From Liopterus haemorrhoidalis (lineage: Eukaryota > Arthropoda > Insecta > Coleoptera > Dytiscidae): a stretch of 64,000 nt of DNA. Position numbers and translations under genes: made by a program. The notes under the pieces were generated by a model, which saw only the letters and a list, made by a program, of their open reading frames with translations, had not been told where the DNA came from and searched no databases. Shown here piece by piece: positions 37,209-49,840 of this stretch. Within the stretch, counting starts at the first letter, position 1. Each line of letters begins with the position of its first letter. The stretch spans positions 30,049,916 through 30,113,915 of the forward strand of contig OZ020612.1 of assembly GCA_963971575.1 (NCBI GenBank), in the 5' to 3' direction.

Positions 37209-39165
37209 GATAGGGACCTCTGGTTTAAATTTTTGAGTTCCTCAAGTCCATTTTAGTCGAAGGAAATTAGGGCTTTAATAACCAAACTTATACAAAAGCA
37301 TGTATCATTAAACAAAACCCTTAAAAATGGCAAAAAATCGAAAAATCATAAGGTGGACCCCTTCGATAAGAAATCTCAAATTTTTACAAAAAAAAATATT
37401 TCGGATTTTTCTCAAAATTGATACACATTGGGCCGTAGATCACAAAAATAAGGTTCATTTTGGATTTTGGCCAACTGTTTTTGAGTAAATCGGAAAAAAA
37501 GTACCTAAAATTGACTATATCGGAAAATAGTACATAAAATTGACTATAACTCAAAAACTAAGGCCTCTTGATTTTTTTAAATATTTTTTTATTAATCCTC
37601 ACCCCAAAATTACCTAACGGCCGTATTTTGGACTGTATCAGGAAAACTTTTTTTTTTCAAAAAAATGAACAGAAAATATATGAACATGTATTTCAAAAAC
37701 TAAAAGAGATAGGGACCTGCGGTTGGAATTTTTGAAGTTTTAAGGTCCGATATATGGTAAAGGCACATTTTAAAACATATTTTAAACAAAAAAAATTTTT
37801 GAAAAATTTTGAAATTTTTGTAATAGAATTTAATTTTTCAAAAAATTATATCTCAATAACGGTAAAAGATAGGGACCTCTGGTTTAAATTTTTGAGTTCC
37901 TCAAGTCCATTTTAGTCGAAGGAAATTAGGGCTTTAATAACCAAACTTATACAAAAGCATGTATCATTAAACAAAACCCTTAAAAATGGCAAAAAGTCGA
38001 AAAATCGTAAGGAGGAACCCCTTCGATAAGAAATCTCGTATTTTTACAAAACAAAATATTTCAGATTTTTCTCAAAATTGATACACATTGGGCCGTAGAT
38101 CACAAAAATAAGGTTCATTTTGGATTTTGGCCAACTGTTTTTGAGTAAATCGAAAAAAAATACCTAAAATTGACTATATCGGAAAATAGTACCTAAAATT
38201 GACTATAATTCAAAAACTAAGGCCTCTTGATTTTTTTAAATATTTTTTTATTAATCCTCACCCCAAAATTACCTAACGGCCGTATTTTGGACTGTATTAG
38301 GAAAACGTTTTTTTTTCAAAAAAATGAACAGAAAATATATGAACATGTATTTCAAAAACTAAAAGAGATAGGGACCTGCGGTTGGAATTTTTGAAGTTTT
38401 AAGGTCCGATATATGGTAAAGGCACATTTTAAAACATTATTTAAACAAAAAAAATTTTGAAAAATTTTGAAATTTTTGTAATAGAATTTAATTTTTCAAA
38501 AAATTATATCTCAATAACGGTAAAAGATAGGGACCTCTGGATTAAATTTTTGAGTTCCTCAAGTCTATTTTAGTCGAAGGAAATTGGGGCCTTAATAACC
38601 AAACCTATACAAAAGCATGTATCATTAAAAAAAACCCTTAAAAATGGCAAAAAATCGAAAAATCGTGAGGGGGACCCCTTCGATAAGAAATCTCGAATTT
38701 TTACAAAAAAAAATATTTCGGATTTTTCTCAAAATTGATACACATTGGGCCGTAGATCACAAAAATAAGGTTCATTTTGGATTTTGGCCAACTGTTTTTC
38801 AGTAAATCGGAAAAAAAGTACCTAAAATTGACTATATCGGAAAATAGTACCTAAAATTGACTATAACTCAAAAACTAAGGCCTCTTGATTTTTTTAAATA
38901 TTTTTTTATTAATCCTCACCCCAAAATTACCTAACGGCCGTATTTTGGACTGTATCAGGAAAACTTTTTTTTTTCAAAAAAATGAACAGAAAATATATGA
39001 AAATGTATTTCAAAAACTAAAAGAAATAGGGACCTGCGGTTGGAATTTTTGAAGTTTTAAGGTCCGATATATGGTAAATGCACATTTTAAAACATATTTT
39101 AAACAAAAAAAATTTTTGTAATAGAATTTAATTTTTCAAAAAATTATATCTCAATAACGGTAAAA
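37209..39165 (+). repeat. 1957-bp trimer, copy 2
   Basis: Tandem copy of 35252-37208. The match can extend to at most 39490, where agtacctaaaatt replaces agtacataaaatt (37531 in the preceding copy). The copies look almost identical by eye over the full trimer, so the duplication is recent. Confidence 0.9.
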
Positions 39166-40668
39166 GATAGGGACCTCTGGTTTAAATTTTTGAGTTCCTC
39201 AAGTCCATTTTAGTCGAAGGAAATTAGGGCTTTAATAACCAAACTTATACAAAAGCATGTATCATTAAACAAAACCCTTAAAAATGGCAAAAAATCGAAA
39301 AATCATAAGGTGGACCCCTTCGATAAGAAATCTCAAATTTTTACAAAAAAAAATATTTCGGATTTTTCTCAAAATTGATACACATTGGGCCGTAGATCAC
39401 AAAAATAAGGTTCATTTTGGATTTTGGCCAACTGTTTTTGAGTAAATCGGAAAAAAAGTACCTAAAATTGACTATATCGGAAAATAGTACCTAAAATTGA
39501 CTATAACTCAAAAACTAAGGCCTCTTGATTTTTTTAAATATTTTTTTATTAATCCTCACCCCAAAATTACCTAACGGCCGTATTTTGGACTGTATCAGGA
39601 AAACTTTTTTTTTTTCAAAAAAATGAACAGAAAATATATGAAAATGTATTTCAAAAACTAAAAGAGATAGGGACCTGCGGATGGAATTTTTGAAGTTTTA
39701 AGGTCCGATATATGGTAAATGCACATTTTAAAACATATTTTAAACAAAAAAAATTTTTGTAATAGAATTTAATTTTTCAAAAAATTATATCTCAATAACG
39801 GTAAAAGATAGGGACCTCTGGTTTAAATTTTTGAGTTCCTCAAGTCCATTTTAGTCGAAGGAAATTAGGGCCTTAATAACCAAACTTATACAAAAGCATG
39901 TATCATTAAACAAAACCCTTAAAAATGGCAAAAAATCGAAAAATCGTAAGGGGGATCCCTTCGATAAGAAATCTCGAATTTTTACAAAAAAAAACATTTC
40001 GGATTTTTCTCAAAATTGATACACATTGGGCCGTAGATCACAAAAATAAGGTTCATTTTGGATTTTGGCCAACTGTTTTTGAGTAAATCGGAAAAAAAAA
40101 GTACCTAAAATTGACTATATCGGAAAATAGTACCTAAAATTGACTATAACTCAAAAACTAAGGCCTCTTGATTTTTTTAAATATTTTTTTATTAATCCTC
40201 ACCCCAAAATTACCTAACGGCCGTATTTTGGACTGTATTAGGAAAACTATTTTTTTTCAAAAAAATTAACAGAATATATGAACATGTATTTCAAAAACTA
40301 CAAGAGATAGGGACCTGCGGTTAGAATTTTTGAAGTTTTAAGGTCCGATATATGGTAAATGCACATTTTAAAACATATTTTAAACAAAAAAAATTTTTGT
40401 TATAGAATTTAGTTTTTCAAAAAATTATATCTCAATAACGGTAAAAGATAGGGACCTCTGGTTTAAATTTTTGAGTTCCTCAAGTCCATTTTAGTCGAAG
40501 GAAATTAGGGCCTTAATAACCAAACTTATATAAAAGCATGTTTCATTAAACAAAACACTTAAAAATGGCAAAAAATCGAAAAATCGTAAGGAGGACCCCT
40601 TCGATAAGAAATCCCGAATTTTTACAAAAAAAAATATTTCGGATTTTTCTCAAAATTGATACACATTG
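38747..40668 (+). repeat. Further copy of the 16.7-18.6 kb monomer series
   Basis: Core spacings 640, 641, 640 equal those from 16667 and 21508. The offset from 16667 is constant at 22080. Rare shared variants are the longer A-run before gtacc (18013, 40093), aactacaagagatagg (18219, 40299), ggttagaattttt and aatcccgaa. Similarity stops just after 40700, where cgaaaaaaaatacc replaces cgaaaaaaatgtacc. It overlaps the end of the second trimer, so the two blocks share a monomer. Confidence 0.87.
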
Positions 40669-43600
40669 GGCCGTAGATCACAAAAATAAGGTTCATTTTG
40701 GATTTTGGCCAACTGTTTTTGAGTAAATCGAAAAAAAATACCTAAAATTGACTATATCGGAAAATAGTACCTAAAATTGACTATAATTCAAAAACTAAAG
40801 CCTCTTGATTTTTTTAAATATTTTTTTATTAATCCTCACCCCAAAATTACCTAACGGCCGTATTTTGGACTGTATTAGGAAAACGTTTTTTTTTCAAAAA
40901 AATTAACAAAAAATATATGAACATGTATTTCAAAAACTAAAAGAGATAGGGACCTGCGGTTGGAATTTTTGAAGTTTTAAGGTCCGATATATGGTAAAGG
41001 CACATTTTAAAACATATTTTAAACAAAAAAAATTTTTGAAAAATTTTGAAATTTTTGTAATAGAATTTAATTTTTCAAAAAATTATATCTCAACAACGGT
41101 AAAAGATAGGGACCTCTGGTTTAGATTTTTGAGTTCCTCAAGTCTATTTTAGTCGAACGAAATTAGGGCCTTAATAACCAAACTTATACAAAAGCATGTA
41201 TCATTAAAACAAACCTTTAAAAATGGCAAAAAATCGAAAAATCGTAAGAGGGACCCCTTCGATAAGAAATCTCGAATTTTTACAAAAAAAAATATTTCGG
41301 ATTTTTCTCAAAATTGATACACATTGGGCCGTAGATCACAAAAATAAGGTTCATTTTGGATTTTGGCCAACTGTTTTTGAGTAAATCGGAAAAAAAGTAC
41401 CTAAAATTGACTATATCGGAAAATAGTACCTAAAATATACTATAACTCAAAAACTAACGCCTCTTGATTTTTTTAAATATTTTTTTATTAATCCTCACCC
41501 CAAAATTACCTTACGTATTTTGGACTATATTAGGAAAACTTTTTTTTTTCAAAAAAATTAACAGAATATATGAACATGTATTTCGAAAACTAAAAGAGAT
41601 AGGGACCTGCGGTTGGAATTTTTGAAGTTTTAAGGTCCGATATTTGGTAAAGGCACATTTTAAAACATATTTTAAACAAAATAAATTTTTGAAAAATTTT
41701 GAAATTTTTGTAATTGAATTTAATTTTTCAAAAAATTATATCTCAATAACGGTAAAAGATAGGGACCTCTGGTTTAAATTTTTGAGTTCCTCAAGTCCAT
41801 TTTAGTCGAAGGAAATTAGGGCCTTAATAACAAAACTTATATAAAAGCATGTATCATTAAACAAAACACTTAAAAATGGCAAAAAATCGAAAAATCGTAA
41901 GGGGGACCCCTTCGATAAGAAATCTCGAATTTTTACAAAAAAAAATATTTCGGATTTTTCTCAAAATTGATACACATTGGGCCGTAGATCACAAAAATAA
42001 GGTTCATTTTGGATTTTGGCCAACTGTTTTTGAGTAAATCGGAAAAAAAGTACCTAAAATTGACTATATCGGAAAATAGTACCTAAAATTGACTATAACT
42101 CAAAAACTAAGGCCTCTTGATTTTTTTAAATATTTTTTTATTAATCCTCACCCCAAAATTACCTAACGGCCGTATTTTGGACTGTATTAGGAAAACTTTT
42201 TTTTTTCAAAAAAATTAACAGAGAATATATGAACATGTATTTCAAAAACTAAAAGAGATAGGGACCTGCGGTTGGAATTTTTGAAGTTTTAAGGTCCGAT
42301 ATATGGTAAAGGCACTTTTTAAAACATATTTTAAACAAAAAAAATTTTTGAAAAATTTTGAAATTTTTGTAATAGAATTTAATTTTTCAAAAAATTCTAT
42401 CTCAATAACGGTAAAAGATAGGGACCTCTGGTTTAAATTTTTGAGTTCCTCAAGTCCATTTTAGTCGAAGAAAATTAGGGCCTTAATAACCAAACTTATA
42501 CAAAAGCATGTATCATTAAACAAAACCCTTAAAAATGGCAAAAAATCGAAAAATCGTAAGGGGGACCCCTTCGATAAGAAATCTCGAATTTTTACAAAAA
42601 AAAATATTTCGGATTTTTCTCAAACTTGATACACATTGGGCCGTAGATCACAAAAATAAGGTTCATTTTGGATTTTGGCCAACTGTTTTTGAGTAAATCG
42701 GAAAAAAAGTACCTAAAATTGACTATATCGGAAAATAGTACCTAAAATTGACTATAACTCAAAAACTAAGGCCTCTTGATTTTTTTAAATATTTTTTTAT
42801 TAATCCTCACCCCAAAATTACCTAACGGCCGTATTTTGGACTGTATTAGGAAAACTTTTTTTTTTCAAAAAAATTAACAGAGAATATATGAACATGTATT
42901 TCAAAAACTAAAAGAGATAGGGACCTGCGGTTGGAAATTTTTAAGTTTGAAGGTCCGATATATGGTAAAGGCACTATTTAAAACAAATTTTAAACAAAAA
43001 AAAATTTTGAAAAATTTTGAAATTTTTGTAATAGAATTTAATTTTTCAAAAAATTATATCTCAATAACGGTAAAAGATAGGGACCTCTGGTTTAAATTTT
43101 TGAGTTCCTCAAGTCCATTTAAGTCGAAGGAAATTAGGGCCTTAATAACCAATTTTATACAAAAGCATGTATCATTAAACAAAACCCTTAAAAATGGCAA
43201 AAAATCGAAAAATCGTAAGGGGGACATTTTCGATAAGAAATCTCGAATTTTTACAAAAAAAAACATTTCGGATTTTTCTCAAAATTGATACACATTGGGC
43301 CGTAGATCACAAAAATAAGGTTCATTTTGGATTTTGGCCAACTGTTTTCGAGTAAATCGGAAAAAAAGTACCTAAAATTGACTATATCGGAAAATAGTAC
43401 CTAAAATTGACTATAACTCAAAAACTAGGGCCTCTTGATTTTTTTAAATATTTTTTTATTAATCCTCACCCCAAAATTACCTAACGGCCGTATTTTGGAC
43501 TGTATTAGGAAAACTTTTTTTTTTCAAAAAAATTAACAGAAAATATATGAACATGTATTTCAAAAACTAAAAGAGATAGGGACCTGCGGTTGGAATTTTT

Positions 43601-46600
43601 GAAGTTTTAAGGTCCGATATATGGTAAAGGCACATTTTAAAACATATTTTAAACAAAAAAAATTTTTGAAAAATTTTGAAATTTTTGTAATAGAATTTAA
43701 TTTTTCAAAAAATTATATCTCAATAACGGTAAAAGATAGGGACCTCTGGTTTAAATTTTTGAGTTCCTCAAGTCTATTTTAGTCGAAGGAAATTAGGGCC
43801 TTAATAACCAAACTTATACAAAAGCATGTATCATTAAAAAAACCCTTAAAAATGGCAAAAAATCGAAAAATCGTAAGGGGGACCCCTTCGATAAGAAATC
43901 TCGAATTTTTACAAAAAAAAATATTTCGGATTTTTCTCAAAATTGATACACATTGGGCCGTAGATCACAAAAATAAGGTTCATTTTGGATTTTGGCCAAC
44001 TGTTTTTGAGTAAATCGGAAAAAAAGTACCTAAAATTGACTATATCGGAAAATAGTACCTAAAATTGACTATAACTCAAAAACTAAGGCCTCTTGATTTT
44101 TTTAAATATTTTTTTATTAATCCTCACCCCAAAATTACCTAACGGCCGTATTTTGGACTGTATTAGGAAAACTTTTTTTTTTCAAAAAAATTAACAATAT
44201 ATGAACATGTATTTCGAAAACTAAAAGAGATAGGGACCTGCGGTTGGAATTTTTGAAGTTTTAAGGTCCGATATATGGTAAAGACACATTTTAAAACATA
44301 TTTTAAACAAAATAAATTTTTGAAAAATTTTGAAATTTTTGTAATTGAATTTAGTTTTTCAAAAAATTCTATCTCAATAACGGTAAAAGATAGGGACCTC
44401 TGGTTTAAATTTTTGAGTTCCTCAAGTCCATTTTAGTCGAAGGAAATTAGGGCCCTAATAACCAAACTTATATAAAAGCATGTATCATTAAACAAAACAC
44501 TTAAAAATGGCAAAAAATCGAAAAATCGTAAGGGGGATTCCTTCGATAAGAAATCCCGAATTTTTACAAATAAAAATATTTCGGATTTTTCTCAAAATTG
44601 ATACACATTGGGCCGTAGATCACAAAAATAAGGTTCGTTTTGGATTTTGGCCAACTGTTTTTGAGTAAATCGAAAAAAAAGTACCTAAAATTGACTATAT
44701 CGGAAAATAGTACCTAAAATTGACTATAACTCAAAAACTAAGGCCTCTTGATTTTTTTAAATATTTTTTTATTAATCCTCACCCCAAAAAACCTAACGGC
44801 CGTATTTTGGACTGTATTAGGAAAACTTTTTTTTTCATAAAAAATTAACAGAGAATATATGAACATGTATTTCAAAAACTAAAAGAGATAGGGACCTGCG
44901 GTTGGAAATTTTTAAGTTTTAAGGTCCGATATATGGTAAAGGCACTTTTTAAAACATATTTTAAACAAAAAAAATTTTTGAAAAATTTTGAAATTTTTGT
45001 AATAGAATTTAATTTTTCACAAAATTATATCTCAATAACGGTAAAAGATAGGGACCTCTGGTTTAAATTTTTGAGTTCCTCAAGTCCATTTTAGTCGAAG
45101 GAAATTAGGGCCTTAACAACCAAACTTATACAAAAGCATGTATCATAAAACAAAACCCTTAAAAATAACAAAAAATCGAAAAATCGTAAGGGGGACCCCT
45201 TCGATAAGAAATCCCGAATTTTTACAAAAAAAAATATTTCGGATTTTTCTCAAAATTGATACACATTGGGCCGTAGATCACAAAAATAAGGTTCATTTTG
45301 GATTTTGGCCAACTGTTTTTGAGTAAATCGAAAAAAAATACCTAAAATTGACTATATCGGAAAATAGTACCTAAAATTGACTATAATTCAAAAACTAAGG
45401 CCTCTTGATTTTTTTAAATATTTTTTTATTAATCCTCACCCCAAAATTACCTAACGGCCGTATTTTGGACTGTATTAGGAAAACGTTTTTTTTTCAAAAA
45501 AATGAACAAAAAATATATGAACATGTATTTCAAAAACTAAAAGAGATACGGACCTGCGGTTGGAATTTTTGAAGTTTTAAGGTCCGATATATGGTAAAGG
45601 CACATTTTAAAACATATTTTAAACAAAAAAAATTTTTGAAAAATTTTGAAATTTTTGTATAGAATTTAATTTTTCAAAAAATTATATCTCAACAACGGTA
45701 AAAGATAGGGACCTCTGGATTAAATTTTGAGTTCCTCAAGTCTATTTTAGTCGAAGGAAATTGGGGCCTTAATAACCAAACCTATACAAAAGCATGTATC
45801 ATTAAAAAAAACCCTTAAAAATGGCAAAAAATCGAAAAATCGTGAGGGGGGCCCCTTCGATAAGAAATCTCGAATTTTTACAAAAAAAAATATTTCGGAT
45901 TTTTCTCAAAATTGATACACATTGGGCCGTAGATCACAAAAATAAGGTTCATTTTGGATTTTGGCCAACTGTTTTTGAGTAAATCGGAAAAAAAGTACCT
46001 AAAATTGACTATATCGGAAAATAGTACCTAAAATTGACTATAACTCAAAAACTAAGGCCTCTTGATTTTTTTAAATATTTTTTTATTAATCCTCACCCCA
46101 AAATTACCTAACGGCCGTATTTTGGACTGTATCAGGAAAACTTTTTTTTTTTCAAAAAAATGAACAGAAAATATATGAAAATGTATTTCAAAAACTAAAA
46201 GAGATAGGGACCTGCGGTTGGAATTTTTGAAGTTTTAAGGTCCGATATATGGTAAATGCACATTTTAAAACATATTTTAAACAAAAAAAAATTTTGTAAT
46301 AGAATTTAATTTTTCAAAAAATTATATCTCAATAACGGTAAAAGATAGGGACCTCTGGTTTAAATTTTTGAGTTCCTCAAGTCCATTTTAGTCGAAGGAA
46401 ATTAGGGCTTTAATAACCAAACTTATACAAAAGCATGTATCATTAAACAAAACCCTTAAAAATGGCAAAAAATCGAAAAATCGTAAGGTGGACCCCTTCG
46501 ATAAGAAATCTCAAATTTTTACAAAAAAAAATTTTTCGGATTTTTCTCAAAATTGATACACATTGGGCCGTAGATCACAAAAATAAGGTTCATTTTGGAT

Positions 46601-49600
46601 TTTGGCCAACTGTTTTTGAGTAAATCGGAAAAAAAGTACCTAAAATTGACTATATCGGAAAATAGTACATAAAATTGACTATAACTCAAAAACTAAGGCC
46701 TCTTGATTTTTTTAAATATTTTTTTTATTAACCCTCACCCCAAAATTACCTAACGGCCGTATTTTTGACTGTATCAGGAAAACTTTTTTTTTTCAAAAAA
46801 ATGAACAGAAAATATATGAACATGTATTTCAAAAACTAAAAGAGATAGGGACCTGCGGTTGGAATTTTTGAAGTTTTAAGGTCCGATATATGGTAAAGGC
46901 ACATTTTAAAACATATTTTAAACAAAAAAAATTTTTGAAAAATTTTGAAATTTTTGTAATAGAATTTAATTTTTCAAAAAATTATATCTCAATAACGGTA
47001 AAAGATAGGGACCTCTGGTTTAAATTTTTGAGTTCCTCAAGTCCATTTTAGTCGAAGGAAATTAGGGCTTTAATAACCAAACTTATACAAAAGCATGTAT
47101 CATTAAACAAAACCCTTAAAAATGGCAAAAAGTCGAAAAATCGTAAGGGGGATCCCTTCGATAAGAAATCTCGAATTTTTACAAAAAAAATATTTCGGAT
47201 TTTTCTCAAAATTGATACACATTGGGCCGTAGATTACAAAAACAAGGTTCATTTTGGATTTTGGCCAACTGTTTTTGAGTAAATCGGAAAAAAAGTACCT
47301 AAAATTGACTATATCGGAAAATAGTACCTAAAATTGACTATAACTCAAAAACTAAGGCCTCTTGATTTTTTTAAATATTTTTTTATTAATCCTCACCCCA
47401 AAATTACCTAACGGCCGTATTTTGGACTGTATTACGAAAACTTTTTTTTTTCAAAAAAATGAACAGAGTATATATGAACATGTATTTCAAAAACTAAAAG
47501 AGATAGGGACCTGCGGTTGGAATTTTTGAAGTTTTAAGGTCCGATATATGGTAAAGGCACTTTTTAAAACATATTTTAAACAAAAAAAAATTTTGAAAAA
47601 TTTTAAAATTTTTGTAATAGAATTTAATTTTTCAAAAAATTCTATCTCAATAACGGTAAAAGATAGAGACTTCTGGTTTAAATTTTTGAGTTCCTCAAGT
47701 CCATTTTAGTCGAAGGAAATTAGGGCCTTAATAACCAAACTTATACAAAAGCATGTATCATTAAACAAAACCCTTAAAAATGGCAAAAAATCGAAAAATC
47801 GTAAGGGGGATCCCTTCGATAAGAAATCTCGAATTTTTACAAAAAAAAATATTTCGGATTTTTCTCAAAATTGATACACATTGGGCCGTAGATCACAAAA
47901 ATAAGGTTCATTTTGGATTTTGGCCAACTGTTTTTGAGTAAATCGGAAAGAAAGTACCTAAAATTGACTATATCGGAAAATAGTACCTAAAATTGACTAT
48001 AACTCAAAAACTAAGGCCTCTTGATTTTTTTAAATATTTTTTTATTAATCCTCACCCCAAAATTTTCTAACGGCCGTATTTTGGACTGTATTAGGAAAAC
48101 TTTTTTTTTTCAAAAAAATGAACAGAAAATATATGAACATGTATTTCAAAAACTAAAAGAGATAGGGACCTGCGGTTGGAATTTTTGAAGTTTTAAGGTC
48201 CGATATATGGTAAAGGCACTTTTTAAAACATATTTTAAACAAAAAAAATTTTTGAAAAATTTTGAAATTTTTGTAATAGAATTTAATTTTTCAAAAAATT
48301 ATATCTCAATAACGGTAAAAGATATAGACCTCTGGTTTAAATTTTTGAGTTCCTCAAGTCCATTTTAGTCGAAGGTAATTAGGGCCTTAATAACCAAACT
48401 TATACAAAAGCATTTATCATTAAACAAAACCCTTAAAAATGGCAAAAAATCGAAAAATCGTAAAGGGGACCCTTTCGATAAGAAATTTCGAATTTTTGCA
48501 AAAAAAAACATTTCGGATTTTTCTTAAAATTGATACACATTGGGCCGTAGATCACAAAAATAAGGTTCATTTTGGATTTTGGCCAACTGTTTTTGAGTAA
48601 ATCGGAGAAAAAGTACCTAAAATTGACTATATCGGAAAATAGTACCTAAAATTGGCTATAACTCAAAAACTAAGGCCTCTTGATTTTTTTAAATATTTTT
48701 TTATTAATCCTCACCCCAAAATTACCTAACGGCCGTATTTTGGACTGTATTAGGAAAACTTTTTTTTTTCAAAAAAATGAACAGAAAATATATGAACATG
48801 TATTTCAAAAACTAAAAGAGATAGGGACCTGCGGTTGGAATTTTTGAAGTTTTAAGGTCCGATATATGGTAAAGGCACATTTTAAAACATATTTTAAACA
48901 AAAAAAATTTTTGTAATAGAATTTAATTTTTCAAAAAATTATATCTCAATAACGGTAAAAGATAGGGACCTCTGGTTTAAATTTTTGAGTTCCTCAAGTC
49001 CATTTTAGTCGAAGGAAATTAGGGCCTTAATAACCAAACTTATACAAAAGCATGGATCATTAAACAAAACCCTTAAAAATGGCAAAAAATCGAAAAATCG
49101 TAAGGGGGATCCCTTCGATAAGAAATCTCGAATTTTTACAAAAAAAAACATTTCGGATTTTTCTCAAAATTGATACACATTGGGCCGTAGATCACAAAAA
49201 TAAGGTTCATTTTGGATTTTGGCCAACTGTTTTTGAGTAAATCGGAAAAAAAGTACCTAAAATTGACTATATCGGAAAATAGTACCTAAAATTGACTATA
49301 ACTCAAAAACTAAGGCCTCTTGATTTTTTTAAATATTTTTTTATTAATCCTCACCCCAAAATTTTCTAATGGCCGTATTTTGGACTGTATTAGGAAAACT
49401 TTTTTTTTTCAAAAAAATTAACAGAGAATATATGAACATGTATTTCAAAAACTAAAAGAGATACGGACCTGCGGTTGGAATTTTTGAAGTTTTATGTTCC
49501 GATATATGGTAAAGGCACATTTTAAAACATATTTAAAACAAAAAAAAATTTTGAAAAATTTTGAAATTTTTGTAATAGAATTTAATTTTTCAAAAAATTA

Positions 49601-49840
49601 TATCTCAATAACGGTAAAAGATAGGGACCTCTGGTTTAAATTTTTGAGTTCCTCAAGTCCATTTTAGTCGAAGGAAATTAGGGCCTTAGTAACCAAACTT
49701 ATACAAAAGCATGTATCATTAAACAAAATCCTTAAAAATGGCAAAAAATCGAAAAATCGTACGGGGGACCCCTTCGATAAGAAATCTCGAATTTTTACAA
49801 AAAAAAATATTTCGGATTTTTCTCAAAATTGATACACATT
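40669..49840 (+). repeat. Mixed monomers, no clear higher-order period
   Basis: Fourteen core spacings between 640 and 659. I could not find a repeating series of lengths or shared variants over this stretch. Single units resemble others elsewhere: 41.45 kb resembles 33.65 kb, and 45.1-45.3 kb resembles 30.09-30.25 kb at a 15028-bp offset (ccttaacaacc, aaaaataacaaaaaatcg). Isolated private changes include gatatagacc near 48324, a shifted T-run with cataaaaaattaac near 44835, and atttttgactg near 46763. No gene is visible. Confidence 0.83.

Noticed and set aside
42947..43288. Longest clean open frame, 113 codons on the + strand, and the 70-codon reverse frame inside it (43054-43266)
   Set aside because: It spans ordinary satellite sequence. 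Equivalent positions in neighbouring monomers are broken by stops and frameshifts, so the frame is not conserved. No known domain is visible.
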